From Clostridium fessum (GTDB taxonomy: Bacteria > Bacillota > Clostridia > Lachnospirales > Lachnospiraceae), in contig NZ_PYLO01000001.1 of assembly GCF_003024715.1 (NCBI RefSeq), positions 930,001 to 994,000 on the forward strand: DNA of 64,000 bases, read 5' to 3'. The notes under the pieces were generated by a model, which was not told the origin of the DNA, searched no databases, and saw only the letters and a list, made by a program, of their open reading frames with translations. The position numbers and the translations under genes were made by a program. Of this stretch, positions 1 to 12,613 are shown piece by piece; the first letter of the stretch is position 1; every line of letters starts with the position of its first letter.

Positions 1-496
<496 letters not shown>

Positions 497-605
497 CGAT
501 CCTGCCTCCTGTTTTATCTAATATACTCTCGGAATCTTTCCTGAAAGAAAACGTGTTCTCAAATCTCTCTGTTATGATTCACACGCAACACAATGAACCA
601 CTTTT

Positions 606-1817
606 TTACCCAGGCAGGTTTTCCTGATAAACCTCCCAGATCTCTGCCTCCACGCGTCCATCCGGCAGACGGACGGTCAGCGTATCCCCAGCTTGCAATC
701 CTGTCACTGTCTCCACACGTTTTCCATCTGCATCCGTCACGAACCCATATCCGCCGCTTATCTTTTTTAACGGGGAGAGACCATCCATCCGGCTGCACAC
801 CAGTTCCAGACGATGGCGCAGATCGGACACCTTTTTCTCCATCTGGCGCGCCATCTTAACTCTCGCATCTTCCAGATACTGCCGTCTCTCATTTAACTGG
901 CTCTGCGGACTGTGAAGCTGCAGGCGCAGACGAAACTGCTCCAGGCGATAGGCATACTGCTCCGCCTTCTGCTCCATCCGCTTCGTCATCTGCTGTGCCG
1001 CCGCAATGCACTGCTGCTCAAACAGGTGGTAATCAAAAACCGCCAGTTCTGCCGCCGCCGAAGGAGTCGGGGCACGCAGATCCGCCACATAGTCCGCGAT
1101 CGTAACGTCTGTCTCATGCCCGACCGCCGAGATTACCGGCGTCCGGCACGCAAAAATCGCCCGCGCCACACTCTCCTCATTAAACGCCCACAGATCCTCA
1201 ATCGAACCGCCTCCGCGCCCGACGATCAGCACATCCAGATGCAGCGCATCCAGGGTCTGGATCGCCCGCACGATACTCGGCGCTGCCCCTGCTCCCTGCA
1301 CCAGTGCCGGACAGAGGACAAGCTGCACGTAAGGGTTCCGCCGTCCCGAGATATTGATAATATCCCGGATTGCTGCGCCGGTGCTCGCCGTCACGATACC
1401 GACCGTTTTTGCATACTTTGGGATCGGCGTTTTATATTCCGGGGAAAACATCCCCATTTCTTCTAATTCATTTCTCAGTTTTTCAAAGCGCCGGAATAAA
1501 TCGCCCGTGCCGTCCAGCGTGATCTCGCTGGCATAGAGCTGGTATCTTCCATCCCGCTCATACACTTCGATACTGCCCTTGACGACCACCTGCTGTCCTT
1601 CTTCCAGACGGAACGTAAGTCCCTTCCGCCTACTGGCAAACATAACTGCCTGCATCGCTCCCAGACCGTCTTTCAAGGTAAAATAAATATGACCGGACGT
1701 ATGATATTTGCAGTTAGAAACCTCGCCCTTGACCGAAATCCGGTTCAGGGCAAAGTCCTGTGCGAACATATTTTTAATGTATGCATTAACCTGCGAAACC
1801 GAATATACGCCAGCCAT
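606..1817 (-). CDS. xseA: Exodeoxyribonuclease VII large subunit
   Basis: 403 residues, the normal length for firmicute XseA. The N-terminal OB-fold (about residues 1-100: VSQVNAYIK, ISVKGEVSNCKYHTSGHIYFTLKD) is followed by the catalytic region with TVGIVTASTGAAIRDI and VGRGGGSIEDLWAFNEE, then GHETDVTIADYVADLRAPTPSAAAE, and a long coiled coil. This is the nuclease subunit of ExoVII. It starts 3 bp after the nusB stop; the ribosome site is weak, which suggests coupled translation. Co-transcription with nusB, xseB and ispA from the promoter at 2419-2447 is inferred. Confidence 0.97.
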   Translation of the reverse strand: MAGVYSVSQVNAYIKNMFAQDFALNRISVKGEVSNCKYHTSGHIYFTLKDGLGAMQAVMFASRRKGLTFRLEEGQQVVVKGSIEVYERDGRYQLYASEITLDGTGDLFRRFEKLRNELEEMGMFSPEYKTPIPKYAKTVGIVTASTGAAIRDIINISGRRNPYVQLVLCPALVQGAGAAPSIVRAIQTLDALHLDVLIVGRGGGSIEDLWAFNEESVARAIFACRTPVISAVGHETDVTIADYVADLRAPTPSAAAELAVFDYHLFEQQCIAAAQQMTKRMEQKAEQYAYRLEQFRLRLQLHSPQSQLNERRQYLEDARVKMARQMEKKVSDLRHRLELVCSRMDGLSPLKKISGGYGFVTDADGKRVETVTGLQAGDTLTVRLPDGRVEAEIWEVYQENLPG

Positions 1818-1820
1818 CGC

Positions 1821-2264
1821 TTATACCAGCTTCGCTAAAATGCCGTTGATAAATGCCGGTGAATCATCGCCGCCGAACTTCTTCGCCAGCTCGACCGCCT
1901 CATTGATCGCTACCTTCTCCGGTACATCGTCATCGTGCTTGATCTCGTATAATGCCAGGCGCAGGATCGTCAGTTCCACCTTGCCCATACGGCGGGTAGT
2001 CCATCCCTGTGCAACCCCATCGATTGCCTTGTCAAGCTCCGGAAGCACATCCAGAATCTTCTCAACCTTGCTCTTTACGTATCCGCCGTCAAAGGTGTCT
2101 AACATCGGATTATGGATGATATCGCCGATTCCGCTCGGAACATCGTCCTCCTCTTTCGGCTCTGTAAAATATACATCCACCTGCTCCTGCATCTCATCCG
2201 TCGGGTAAAAATCCGCACAGAAAAGCAGCTTAAAGCAATGTTCTCTCAGTTCTCTTCTGGTCAT
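1821..2264 (-). CDS. nusB: Transcription antitermination factor NusB
   Basis: 147 residues beginning [15 protein letters not shown], the standard NusB opening, and ending in the conserved [28 protein letters not shown] core. NusB with NusE (S10) binds boxA RNA and supports antitermination of rRNA operons. The ATG at 2264 is preferred over the longer reading frame (to 2387) because it has AGGAGG at good spacing and starts at the family's usual position. The 41 upstream codons in frame look like untranslated leader. First gene of nusB-xseA-xseB-ispA. Confidence 0.95.
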   Translation of the reverse strand: MTRRELREHCFKLLFCADFYPTDEMQEQVDVYFTEPKEEDDVPSGIGDIIHNPMLDTFDGGYVKSKVEKILDVLPELDKAIDGVAQGWTTRRMGKVELTILRLALYEIKHDDDVPEKVAINEAVELAKKFGGDDSPAFINGILAKLV

Positions 2265-2418
2265 ACTAATCCTCCTGTTACCTGTTTCTATCCGTCTGAT
2301 ACGCCCGATTTGCTGCCTCGGTATCGCAAATATCCCTTTCGTAATCCGCCGCAATCGTTTTCTGAATATCCACAGTCTTTCCTGCATAATTGTTATATTT
2401 CTACTATTCTAATGTATC

Positions 2419-2447
2419 ATTATACCGTATCCCCGGTTTTTTCACAA
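2419..2447 (-). promoter_or_regulatory. Sigma-A promoter for nusB operon
   Basis: On the minus strand TTGTGA (complement of 2442-2447), a 17-bp spacer and TATAAT (2419-2424). About 150 nt of leader precede nusB. Confidence 0.75.
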
Positions 2448-2473
2448 GAGTTTGAGAAAAAGAATCCGCCAAA

Positions 2474-2606
2474 GTTACTGTTCACGGGTAGGCACTTTTG
2501 GAACCGAAAGTGCCGTAAGAAAACGTGGTGGCAGCAGGAATTTGCCGTATTTAAATGCGAAGCCACGGCAAATTCCGTCACTGGGCACGTATGCGTGAAC
2601 AGTAAC
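2474..2606 (-). repeat. 133-bp structured repeat, copy 1
   Basis: Complete copy in reverse orientation, between the guaB terminator and the nusB promoter. Read on the minus strand it opens with GTTACTGTTCACG and closes with CGTGAACAGTAAC, so the ends are complementary. Inside are three hairpins: GTTACTG/CAGTAAC with inner CACG/CGTG; a 12-bp stem starting GGAATTTGCCG; and GGCACTTT/AAAGTGCC. It nearly matches the copies at 54565 and 63231, with identical length. No coding function is inferred. Confidence 0.9.
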
Positions 2607-2611
2607 CCGCC

Positions 2612-2651
2612 AAAAAAGCGGCATCCCTGCTGAAGCAGAAACGCCGCTTTT
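2612..2651 (-). terminator. guaB rho-independent terminator
   Basis: AAAAGCGGC/GCCGCTTTT stem (arms 2614-2622 and 2643-2651), followed by a T6 tract when read on the minus strand. It sits about 45 bp after the guaB stop. Confidence 0.85.
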
Positions 2652-2693
2652 ATATCGTTTACAATCTTATCGATTGCTTATGCTATCCAATTT

Positions 2694-4243
<1,550 letters not shown>

Positions 4244-4374
4244 CCGGAGAATAAAGGGGTTGACGATAGAATTTACTTACGCCATTTAATTAGTGTATCT
4301 TATAAATAATACCAATCAGATAAGTATTAATAATGCAGTCATCCTTAGCCTCATTTCCCTGCCAATTTTTTCAC

Positions 4375-4416
4375 CAAAAAAGAAGGACTGCCACACCTTC
4401 GCATAGCAGTCCTTCT
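4375..4416 (-). terminator. groESL terminator
   Basis: 11-bp stem AGAAGGACTGC/GCAGTCCTTCT, then a T-rich run on the minus strand, about 115 bp past the groEL stop. Confidence 0.88.
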
Positions 4417-4529
4417 CTCCCCTGGCAGCTGCCTGTCAGAGATTCTTTCTATAAATTACCATTTTTATTTTCTACATTCGATACTGCATCTCTGATGTAA
4501 CATCTTCCGCCATTTTCCGGCTCTCTTAC

Positions 4530-6514
<1,985 letters not shown>

Positions 6515-6601
6515 TATTGGCTCCTCCTTATCCATCCAAATTTATTCCATCTGATTGCTTTTCTTTCGTAATCAGATATGTATCTTCTTCTTACGAAGTA
6601 T

Positions 6602-6630
6602 GTTATAACACGTTCTGTTAGCACCGTCAA
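6602..6630 (-). promoter_or_regulatory. groESL promoter
   Basis: TTGACG (complement of 6625-6630), 17-bp spacer, TATAAC (6602-6607). The -35 box lies inside the CIRCE operator, as expected for HrcA repression by occlusion. Confidence 0.8.
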
Positions 6631-6644
6631 GTGTTGAGTGCTAA
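6618..6644 (-). promoter_or_regulatory. CIRCE operator (HrcA binding site)
   Basis: 27-bp dyad with one perfect consensus arm (GAGTGCTAA, 6636-6644), a 9-bp centre and a second arm TTAGCACCG (6618-6626), which departs from TTAGCACTC at its last two bases. CIRCE is the operator of the heat-shock repressor HrcA; hrcA itself is not in the window. Confidence 0.88.
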
Positions 6645-6660
6645 AATTTTAGTAAATTTT

Positions 6661-6694
6661 ACGGGGAGAACTGAAATATTCCATTTCTCCCCGT
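6661..6694 (-). terminator. Hairpin after the HPt gene
   Basis: 10-bp perfect stem ACGGGGAGAA/TTCTCCCCGT just past the HPt stop. The T tract on the minus strand is broken (AAAATTT), so efficiency is uncertain. Confidence 0.6.
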
Positions 6695-6698
6695 TCTA

Positions 6699-7055
6699 TT
6701 AATTGCTCTCCTCAAATGCCTTAATCGCCGCAACCGTTTTCTCATAACACTCTTTTACCGATGCAAAATCTGCCTCGTATCCGGTCAGTTCTCTGCCTCT
6801 CAGTTTTTCGGTCAGCGCTGCGCTTACCTCATAGAAGGCATCAAAGCCCAGGTTCAGACAGATTCCTTTCAGGGTATGTGCCGCGCGGAATGCTTTCTCC
6901 GCATCCTTTTCTTTTAATCCATCCTCCAGATCCTGAAAGCTGGAATCGCTCAGAAACTTGATGGCAAATTTTTCCACCAGCGCCACACCTCCAAAGCGTT
7001 TCTGAACTCCTTCAAAATCCCCGCCCATTTCTTTGTAGCATTCCTGAATTGTCAT
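6699..7055 (-). CDS. Stand-alone HPt phosphotransfer protein
   Basis: 118 residues matching a single histidine phosphotransfer domain. The phosphoacceptor is probably His60 in AAHTLKGICLNLGF, embedded in helices EKAFRAAHTLKG and AFYEVSAALTEKLRG. HPt proteins shuttle phosphate between receiver domains. It starts 12 bp after the stop of the GGDEF-REC-HD-GYP gene, so the two are almost certainly one operon. The receiver of that protein is the obvious partner, though the donor kinase is not nearby. Confidence 0.88.
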   Translation of the reverse strand: MTIQECYKEMGGDFEGVQKRFGGVALVEKFAIKFLSDSSFQDLEDGLKEKDAEKAFRAAHTLKGICLNLGFDAFYEVSAALTEKLRGRELTGYEADFASVKECYEKTVAAIKAFEESN

Positions 7056-7067
7056 GACAGCCTCCTG

Positions 7068-9182
7068 TTATTTCTCTTCCTCAGTTTTCATACGGCTCAG
7101 CTCCTCGCCCGCAGTTCCATACTCTTTTTCAATCGCCTGCGTCACCGCGCCGAAAAACTTCTTCTGTGAATTGTCATAATGTTCAAATTTCTTATTTTTT
7201 CGCTCCGGATCACTCATCTCACTCCGGTATGCTGCCTCCTGCAGCTCCTTTTTAATAGGATCCTGAATCTCACACAGGCACTCAAGCAGGAGCGGGTTAA
7301 ATGTACCACACTCTCCGTTGCAGATCATCTGCACCGCCTCCTCATGAGAATAAGCCTTTTTATAGACGCGCTCACTTGTCAGCGCATCATACACATCCGC
7401 CAGCGCCACCACCTGCGCTGAGATCGGGATCTCCTCCCCTTTTAGACCATCTGGATATCCTTTTCCATCATAGCGCTCATGGTGCCAACGGCAGATCTGG
7501 TACGCCACTTTCATCAGCGGCTCATCCTCATACATCTGAAGATTCGCAAGCATGTCCGCACCGATCACTGTATGTTTTTCCATGATCTTACGCTCCTCCG
7601 GCGTCAGACGACCCGGTTTATTCAAAATCTTCTCGTCAATTCCGATCTTTCCGATGTCATGCAGGGATGATGCCGTGCTGATCAGCATCCGGTTCGACCA
7701 GGACAAGGGATATTTGTCCGTCTTCTTGACGAGCTGTTCCAGAATCATCGTCGTCAATATATTAATATTGAGTACGTGCATACCGCTCTCGCCATTTCGA
7801 AATTCCACGATCTCGCTCAGAACACTGATCAGCATCCGGCTATTCTTCTCTTTCTCAAAAACCTGGTTCGTCACCATTGCCACCAGGCGGCGCTGTTTCG
7901 CATACAATTTGATCGTATTTAAGACACGCCGGTGTACAACCTCCATATCGAACGGGCGCTTGATATAATCAGAAACTCCCCACTCATACGCCTGCTTGAT
8001 GACCTCGCCCGAATCTTCGCCCGAAATCATGATAACCGGGATATCCCCGATCAGGTTGTTGCGGTTCATGTATTCCAGAACCCCGAAGCCGTTCATCCCA
8101 GGCATGACGATATCGAGAAGAATCAGGGAAATCTTCGTCTCATAACGGTTCAGCATGTCGAGACATGCTGAACCATTTTCTGCCTCCAGAATCTCGAATT
8201 CGCCTTTCAGCATTTCTGAGAGAATCATACGGTTCATCTCCGAATCGTCCACGATCAAAATGCGGTAACGACTCGCATTGCGCCGCCCGGCTACCACGAT
8301 CTCCTCCGGTGTCCACTGTCCATCTTTCTCAGTCACAATCATGTTCTTGGAGGTCTTCGCCTGATACATAAATTCGTCCGCCCGGCACATCGCCTTCCCG
8401 ACTGTCTCCCCGTTCGTCAGCGTACCGCCGATGCTGACTGACAATTTCAGTTGCGGATATCCTTCAACACTCATGTTGCAGATCAGATCCTGTATCCGAT
8501 GCAGCTTCTCAACAAATGCCTCCAGACTGATGCCCGGCATCACAAGCAGGAATTCATCCCCGCCATAACGCACCAAGCGGTCCGTCTTACGGATACAGCT
8601 TATAATCGCCGCCGACACCGTCACCAGCACTTTATCGCCCGCCACATGCCCATATATATCATTGTAGGTCTTAAAATCATCCAGATCGAGCATCGCGATA
8701 CCGGCATCCATCCGCTGCTCTTTTAACTGATCTTCAAAATATCTCCGGCTGTAGCTCCTCGTCAGTGCATCCGCATACAGCTCGCGCCTGTAGTGTGCAA
8801 ATTTCTTAACGAGTGCTTCTCTTCCCTCTGCGTCAAGAAGTGTCTCATCATCCAGACAGGAAATCATCTCCACCACACAGGGAACTCCATCCACCTCCAG
8901 ATACTTCGCGATGACCTGATACATCTTCAGACCGATAAATTCAAGCTTCATGCACTGTCCCTTCATCGCAAGCGCGCGCTGTGCCGCACAATTCTCACAA
9001 TTCTTTCCTTTTTCCCAGAACGAATAGCATTTGCAGTCCTCGGATCGGAGTTCCCCGTTCCTCACGTCCATCTTATGGAGTAGATCTTTATCTAAAATAC
9101 GTACAACCGTAAATATCCTTTCCATCTGTGCAATCATTTGTTCCAATTCCTGCGCCGTCATCTTTGTATTCAAATTCATCAT
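7068..9182 (-). CDS. Hybrid c-di-GMP enzyme: Cys-rich sensor, GGDEF, receiver, HD-GYP
   Basis: About 704 residues. Order: a sensor-like N-terminus with a Cys cluster (CKCYSFWEKGKNCENC, about 50-65); a GGDEF diguanylate cyclase domain (about 145-300, intact YGGDEF); a CheY-like receiver (about 315-435: VDDSEMNR, phosphoacceptor in LLDIVMPGMNG, Lys in IKRPF); and an HD-GYP phosphodiesterase domain (about 455-640: SLHDIGKIGID, HHERYDGKGYPDGL, ALADVYDALTSERVY). Synthesis and breakdown of cyclic di-GMP therefore sit in one chain with a phosphorelay input. The ATG at 9182 is preferred; a TTG at 9206 also opens the frame. The HPt gene follows in the operon. Confidence 0.9.
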   Translation of the reverse strand: MMNLNTKMTAQELEQMIAQMERIFTVVRILDKDLLHKMDVRNGELRSEDCKCYSFWEKGKNCENCAAQRALAMKGQCMKLEFIGLKMYQVIAKYLEVDGVPCVVEMISCLDDETLLDAEGREALVKKFAHYRRELYADALTRSYSRRYFEDQLKEQRMDAGIAMLDLDDFKTYNDIYGHVAGDKVLVTVSAAIISCIRKTDRLVRYGGDEFLLVMPGISLEAFVEKLHRIQDLICNMSVEGYPQLKLSVSIGGTLTNGETVGKAMCRADEFMYQAKTSKNMIVTEKDGQWTPEEIVVAGRRNASRYRILIVDDSEMNRMILSEMLKGEFEILEAENGSACLDMLNRYETKISLILLDIVMPGMNGFGVLEYMNRNNLIGDIPVIMISGEDSGEVIKQAYEWGVSDYIKRPFDMEVVHRRVLNTIKLYAKQRRLVAMVTNQVFEKEKNSRMLISVLSEIVEFRNGESGMHVLNINILTTMILEQLVKKTDKYPLSWSNRMLISTASSLHDIGKIGIDEKILNKPGRLTPEERKIMEKHTVIGADMLANLQMYEDEPLMKVAYQICRWHHERYDGKGYPDGLKGEEIPISAQVVALADVYDALTSERVYKKAYSHEEAVQMICNGECGTFNPLLLECLCEIQDPIKKELQEAAYRSEMSDPERKNKKFEHYDNSQKKFFGAVTQAIEKEYGTAGEELSRMKTEEEK

Positions 9183-9218
9183 TTTATTTTTATCACCACC
9201 TAGCAAATATATAATTTT

Positions 9219-9247
9219 ATTCTACATGATTTCCGGTATGACAACAA
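9219..9247 (-). promoter_or_regulatory. Putative promoter for the GGDEF/HD-GYP-HPt operon
   Basis: TTGTTG (complement of 9242-9247), 17-bp spacer, TAGAAT (9219-9224); about 35 nt of leader to the ATG. Confidence 0.5.
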
Positions 9248-9288
9248 GCATTTTTCTCATGCTTCCTGTACATAATTACCGCCCCTGT

Positions 9289-9318
9289 GTTACTGTTCAC
9301 GCATACGTACCCCGTAAC
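9289..9318 (+). repeat. Solo 30-nt hairpin of the 133-bp repeat family
   Basis: GTTACTGTTCACGCATACGT followed by ACCCCGTAAC matches the first 30 nt of the 133-bp element with two changes. The remaining 103 nt are absent. It lies in the divergent region between 9182 and 9423. Confidence 0.75.
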
Positions 9319-9422
9319 ACGTGATTCACACACTTCCCGTTGTTCACAAAAGATTCCCTTTATTTTTTAGGCGTTTCGTATTACAATAAGGATATCGAAT
9401 CGTATAGAGAGGAGTATCAACC

Positions 9423-9881
9423 ATGGCAAAAAAACATTTTGGTAAATTACTGACACTGGCAGCTATCGTCGGCGCTGCAGCAGCTGGTGTTTCTTACGTC
9501 TTACAGTATAAATCATTCCACAAGGAACTGGATGAGGATTTCCACGACTTTGAAGATGATTTCGATGATTTTGACGATGCCGGCGATAAAGAAGCTTCCA
9601 AGGCTTCTGATACAGCTGCCTCCGAACGCAGCTATGTTTCCTTAAATCCGGAGAAAAAGGAAGCTCCGGCTGAGACTCCAGAGGAAACTTCTGAACATTC
9701 TGAGGAAAGCGAAAAAGCTCCGGCTGATGCAGATGTCTCTTCCGAAGAACCAGTCAAAACAGAAACCGTCCGCGCAGATGCTCCGGTTTCCGAGGACGGC
9801 GAATCTTCTTCCGAGAAAGAAGATTCCGACGCAGCCCCGGATGACAGCACAACCGTGACGGTTGAGGAAATCACAGAATAA
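9423..9881 (+). CDS. Acidic, low-complexity membrane-anchored protein
   Basis: 152 residues; no family recognised. One N-terminal hydrophobic segment (about residues 9-28, LLTLAAIVGAAAAGVSYVL) after a basic start implies membrane insertion with the tail outside. Then comes a regular Asp/Phe stretch (DFHDFEDDFDDFDD, about 40-53) and a long Glu/Ser/Ala/Pro-rich disordered tail. GAGAGGAG precedes the ATG. It is 18 bp upstream of an IclR-type regulator and probably shares its transcript. Amino-acid bias is far from that of its neighbours, but base composition is not unusual. Function unknown. Confidence 0.75.
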   Translation: MAKKHFGKLLTLAAIVGAAAAGVSYVLQYKSFHKELDEDFHDFEDDFDDFDDAGDKEASKASDTAASERSYVSLNPEKKEAPAETPEETSEHSEESEKAPADADVSSEEPVKTETVRADAPVSEDGESSSEKEDSDAAPDDSTTVTVEEITE

Positions 9882-9899
9882 CACAGGAGGATTCTTTGC

Positions 9900-10664
9900 A
9901 TGATACAAAGTCTTCTCCGCGCGATGGAACTTCTGGAACTTTTAAAAGAAGCCAACCACAAATATTCCATCGCAGAACTTTCCGAATCAACCGGGCTTCC
10001 GCCCAGCACAATCCACCGGATTTTGCAGACATTTTGTGAAAAAAAATACGTGATCCGCGATGAACACGCGCACACCTACCAGCTTGGTCCCGCCCTCATC
10101 TCTCTCGGTCGGGCGGCGGCTGACAATGTGCGGATTCAGGATGCGGCGCTTCCGATTCTCAAGAACCTCTCCTACTGTACCCGTGAGGATTCCTATCTGA
10201 TCATCCAGGTTGGCGACAAGGGACTGGTACTTGACAAAACGGACGGTCCGAACCACCTCAAGGTCGTCGAAGAATTTGGCTATGAGATGGATCTGCACTG
10301 CGGTGCGATCCGCAAAGCGCTTCTGGCTTTCCAGAGCGACGAATACATCCGCCGCTATCTGGACACACGCTTAACCCGTCCTGAGGCATTTCCAAAGGCG
10401 GATCCCGCAGAATTGGCAGAAGAACTCCGCACCATCCGTGAGAAGGGCATTGCCGTTTCCCACGGCGAATACGTCCCGGATGCAGTCGGGATCGGTGCTC
10501 CCATTTACGGTATTGACGGACGCATTTCCGCTTCGGTCGGAATCATCGCACCGTATTCCCGTATTGAAGATGACACACATCTTCTGCACCTGCAGGATCA
10601 GGTCCGCCACAGTGCGGCAGAATTATCCTATTATATGGGACATACATTTAAGCAGGAGAAATAA
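9900..10664 (+). CDS. IclR-family transcriptional regulator
   Basis: 254 residues. The N-terminal winged helix-turn-helix spans about 1-65 (ELSESTGLPPSTIHRILQTF as recognition part), followed by the IclR effector domain (about 75-250, with HCGAIRKALLAF and a GIGAPIYGIDGRISASVGI core). IclR proteins regulate catabolic genes in response to small organic acids or sugars. AGGAGG sits 9 nt before the ATG. It follows the acidic protein gene by 18 bp and precedes the secreted repeat protein by 15 bp. The target is not evident; the adjacent convergent hgd genes are only a guess. Confidence 0.92.
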   Translation: MIQSLLRAMELLELLKEANHKYSIAELSESTGLPPSTIHRILQTFCEKKYVIRDEHAHTYQLGPALISLGRAAADNVRIQDAALPILKNLSYCTREDSYLIIQVGDKGLVLDKTDGPNHLKVVEEFGYEMDLHCGAIRKALLAFQSDEYIRRYLDTRLTRPEAFPKADPAELAEELRTIREKGIAVSHGEYVPDAVGIGAPIYGIDGRISASVGIIAPYSRIEDDTHLLHLQDQVRHSAAELSYYMGHTFKQEK

Positions 10665-10679
10665 AGGAGATTTCACTTT

Positions 10680-11357
10680 ATGATTAATAAACGCTTATTT
10701 TTAGCAGGCTTAACAACCGGTCTTCTCTCCCTCTCCGCCGCTTTCCCGGCGATGGCAGGAAGCTGGAAAAATGGAGCTGGTGACAATGCTGCCCGCTGGT
10801 GGTACGACAACGGTGACAACACCTGGGCGGCAAATGGCTGGCGCTGGATCGACGGCAACCAGGACGGCGTCAGCGAATGCTACTATTTCGACGCCGAAGG
10901 CTGGCTTCTAACCTCCACCACGACACCGGACGGCTACACTGTAAACGCAGACGGCGCCTGGACGGTAAACGGCATCGCTCAGAGCCGCCAGACCGCGGCT
11001 TCCAATGAATTCGATAACGAAAGCTGGGACGATTTCCAGAACAGCTCCTCCAAAAAGACGAAAAAAACAGCCACCAGCTCCAGCAGGACGCCAGATTCCG
11101 GAAGCTCTGACTCCAGCACCGGCTCATCCGAAGATTCTTCCAGCGATGATAGCAGCAATTCCAACGGAAGCTCCGGCAGCCACAGCAATTCCGGAAGCTC
11201 CGGTCCGTCCAAAGAAACCTCTTCTACTTCCGGAGACAAAAAGCCGGATGCTCCAAAGAAGAACTCCAAACAGGAACCAGGCAGCGGCTACCGCCAGGGG
11301 TCTGTGACGGATGAGCAAATTGCAAATAATAGTTCTTCTGACTCCACTAAGGAATAA
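10680..11357 (+). CDS. Secreted protein with cell-wall-binding-like Trp/Gly repeats and Ser-rich tail
   Basis: 225 residues. A signal peptide (about 1-26, cut after AFPAMA) is followed by two or three choline-binding-like repeats (about 30-105: ARWWYDNGDNTWAANGWRWID, CYYFDAEGWLLTST, YTVNADGAWTVNG), which resemble glucan/choline-binding modules of Gram-positive surface proteins. The rest (about 110-225) is a Ser/Asn/Gly/Lys-rich disordered tail with no catalytic domain. A strong AAAGGAG precedes the ATG. Last gene of the plus-strand trio. It probably binds the envelope non-covalently; ligand unknown. Confidence 0.82.
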   Translation: MINKRLFLAGLTTGLLSLSAAFPAMAGSWKNGAGDNAARWWYDNGDNTWAANGWRWIDGNQDGVSECYYFDAEGWLLTSTTTPDGYTVNADGAWTVNGIAQSRQTAASNEFDNESWDDFQNSSSKKTKKTATSSSRTPDSGSSDSSTGSSEDSSSDDSSNSNGSSGSHSNSGSSGPSKETSSTSGDKKPDAPKKNSKQEPGSGYRQGSVTDEQIANNSSSDSTKE

Positions 11358-11386
11358 ATAAATGTATGCCGCAAGGCGCACCAAAC

Positions 11387-11423
11387 AAACGCCCCCGCAA
11401 GAAAATCTCCTGCGGGGGCGTTT
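11387..11423. terminator. Bidirectional terminator between convergent genes
   Basis: 13-bp perfect stem AAACGCCCCCGCA/TGCGGGGGCGTTT (arms 11387-11399 and 11411-11423) between the plus-strand gene ending at 11357 and hgdB ending at 11460. Confidence 0.9.
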
Positions 11424-11459
11424 CTATCTCATCATTCAGTTTCCCAAACGAATCTTCTA

Positions 11460-12611
11460 TTATTTCTGAAGTGCAAGAACGTCAGCGAATGCCTGAATAG
11501 CAGTGCTTGCCTGACCGAAGTCTCTCATCTGCTGGTCGATACCCAGTTTGATGTGCGGAACGCCTGCATCGTTCAGAGCTTTCTTCAGGTATGGATACTC
11601 CATCTCCTCCGGATCACAGAACTGCTGCATAAACAGTACCAGACCCTGAGCGCCGCTCTCTTTAACCATGTTAGCTACGAACTCACCACGACGGTTCTTG
11701 TCAGATTCCGGATCGTACAGAAGTACTTCGTAATCGATGTTAGCGAACTGTTTAGCCAGTGCTCTAACCGGATCCAGCTCGTCTTCCGGAGCGTCTACAC
11801 GGAAGGAACGTGTCTCATGTGCTACATCATCTGCAGCGATAGCGATGTTGTTCTCTTCGAAGATAGAAAGCAGCTTCGGATTATCACAGATAATACCGGA
11901 GGTAACAACCTTGGTTCCCTTCCAGTCACAGACAGGAAGTTTAGCCAGCTCTGCGTTCAGCTCGTTCAGCTTTGCAGTGTATTCCGGCTTCTCCATGAAG
12001 TAGAATGCCTTCAGAACTGCGGAACGTTTGGTTGGTGTGATAACATCACAGTGCTCGTTAGCCAGTTTTACGAACTCACGGCGAGCTGCACGGCTCTTGT
12101 TGTATACAACGATAGCATCCTGGATGTCAGAATCAGTAATCTTTCTTCCAGCGATCTCTTCCAGATCAGCTTTTACATGGTTGTACTGATCGATACAGAA
12201 CTGAAGACCAAACTCTTCGAAACGGTTCTGCGGATGAGCTAAGAAGATAACTTTCATCTTGTCGCCCATAGCTACACGGAAGTTCTGGCTCATCGGACGA
12301 AGAGTATCACAGATAGTAGGTGTGATAATACCGTCTAACTGATCCATAGTTCCATCCAGCAGCATCTCCAGAGCTAACTGAGCGATGGTGCAGTAGAAAG
12401 TAGCGCAGTACTCTTTTGCACGGCTGATGGTCTTAGTGTTGGAACCCCACATCCCCATCGGAACGATACCAGCGGCATATACAAGCTCTTCCGGAGCGTA
12501 GTAAGGAAGAACACCAACTACTTTTTTGCCCTGAGCTTTATATTCAGCAAGCTGCTGCTTCGGAGTTGCAGCTTTTACCTTAAATTCTTCTAATAATGCG
12601 TTAACACTCAT
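11460..12611 (-). CDS. hgdB: (R)-2-hydroxyglutaryl-CoA dehydratase, beta subunit
   Basis: 383 residues of the HgdB/FldC fold, with YYAPEELVYAAGIVPMGMWG near the start, EYCATFYCTI and a C-terminal LVLFMQQFCDPEEMEYPYL. HgdAB carries [4Fe-4S] chemistry and eliminates water from (R)-2-hydroxyglutaryl-CoA to give glutaconyl-CoA after one-electron activation by HgdC. The ATG is 2 bp past the hgdA stop with AGGAGG ahead, so the subunits are translationally coupled. Last gene of the cluster; a strong bidirectional terminator follows. Confidence 0.96.
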   Translation of the reverse strand: MSVNALLEEFKVKAATPKQQLAEYKAQGKKVVGVLPYYAPEELVYAAGIVPMGMWGSNTKTISRAKEYCATFYCTIAQLALEMLLDGTMDQLDGIITPTICDTLRPMSQNFRVAMGDKMKVIFLAHPQNRFEEFGLQFCIDQYNHVKADLEEIAGRKITDSDIQDAIVVYNKSRAARREFVKLANEHCDVITPTKRSAVLKAFYFMEKPEYTAKLNELNAELAKLPVCDWKGTKVVTSGIICDNPKLLSIFEENNIAIAADDVAHETRSFRVDAPEDELDPVRALAKQFANIDYEVLLYDPESDKNRRGEFVANMVKESGAQGLVLFMQQFCDPEEMEYPYLKKALNDAGVPHIKLGIDQQMRDFGQASTAIQAFADVLALQK

Positions 12612-12613
12612 GG

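Noticed and set aside
9632-10075. 147-codon open frame on the minus strand under the acidic protein
   Set aside because: Complement of a Glu/Ser-rich repeat region; no start site and the plus-strand genes are well supported.
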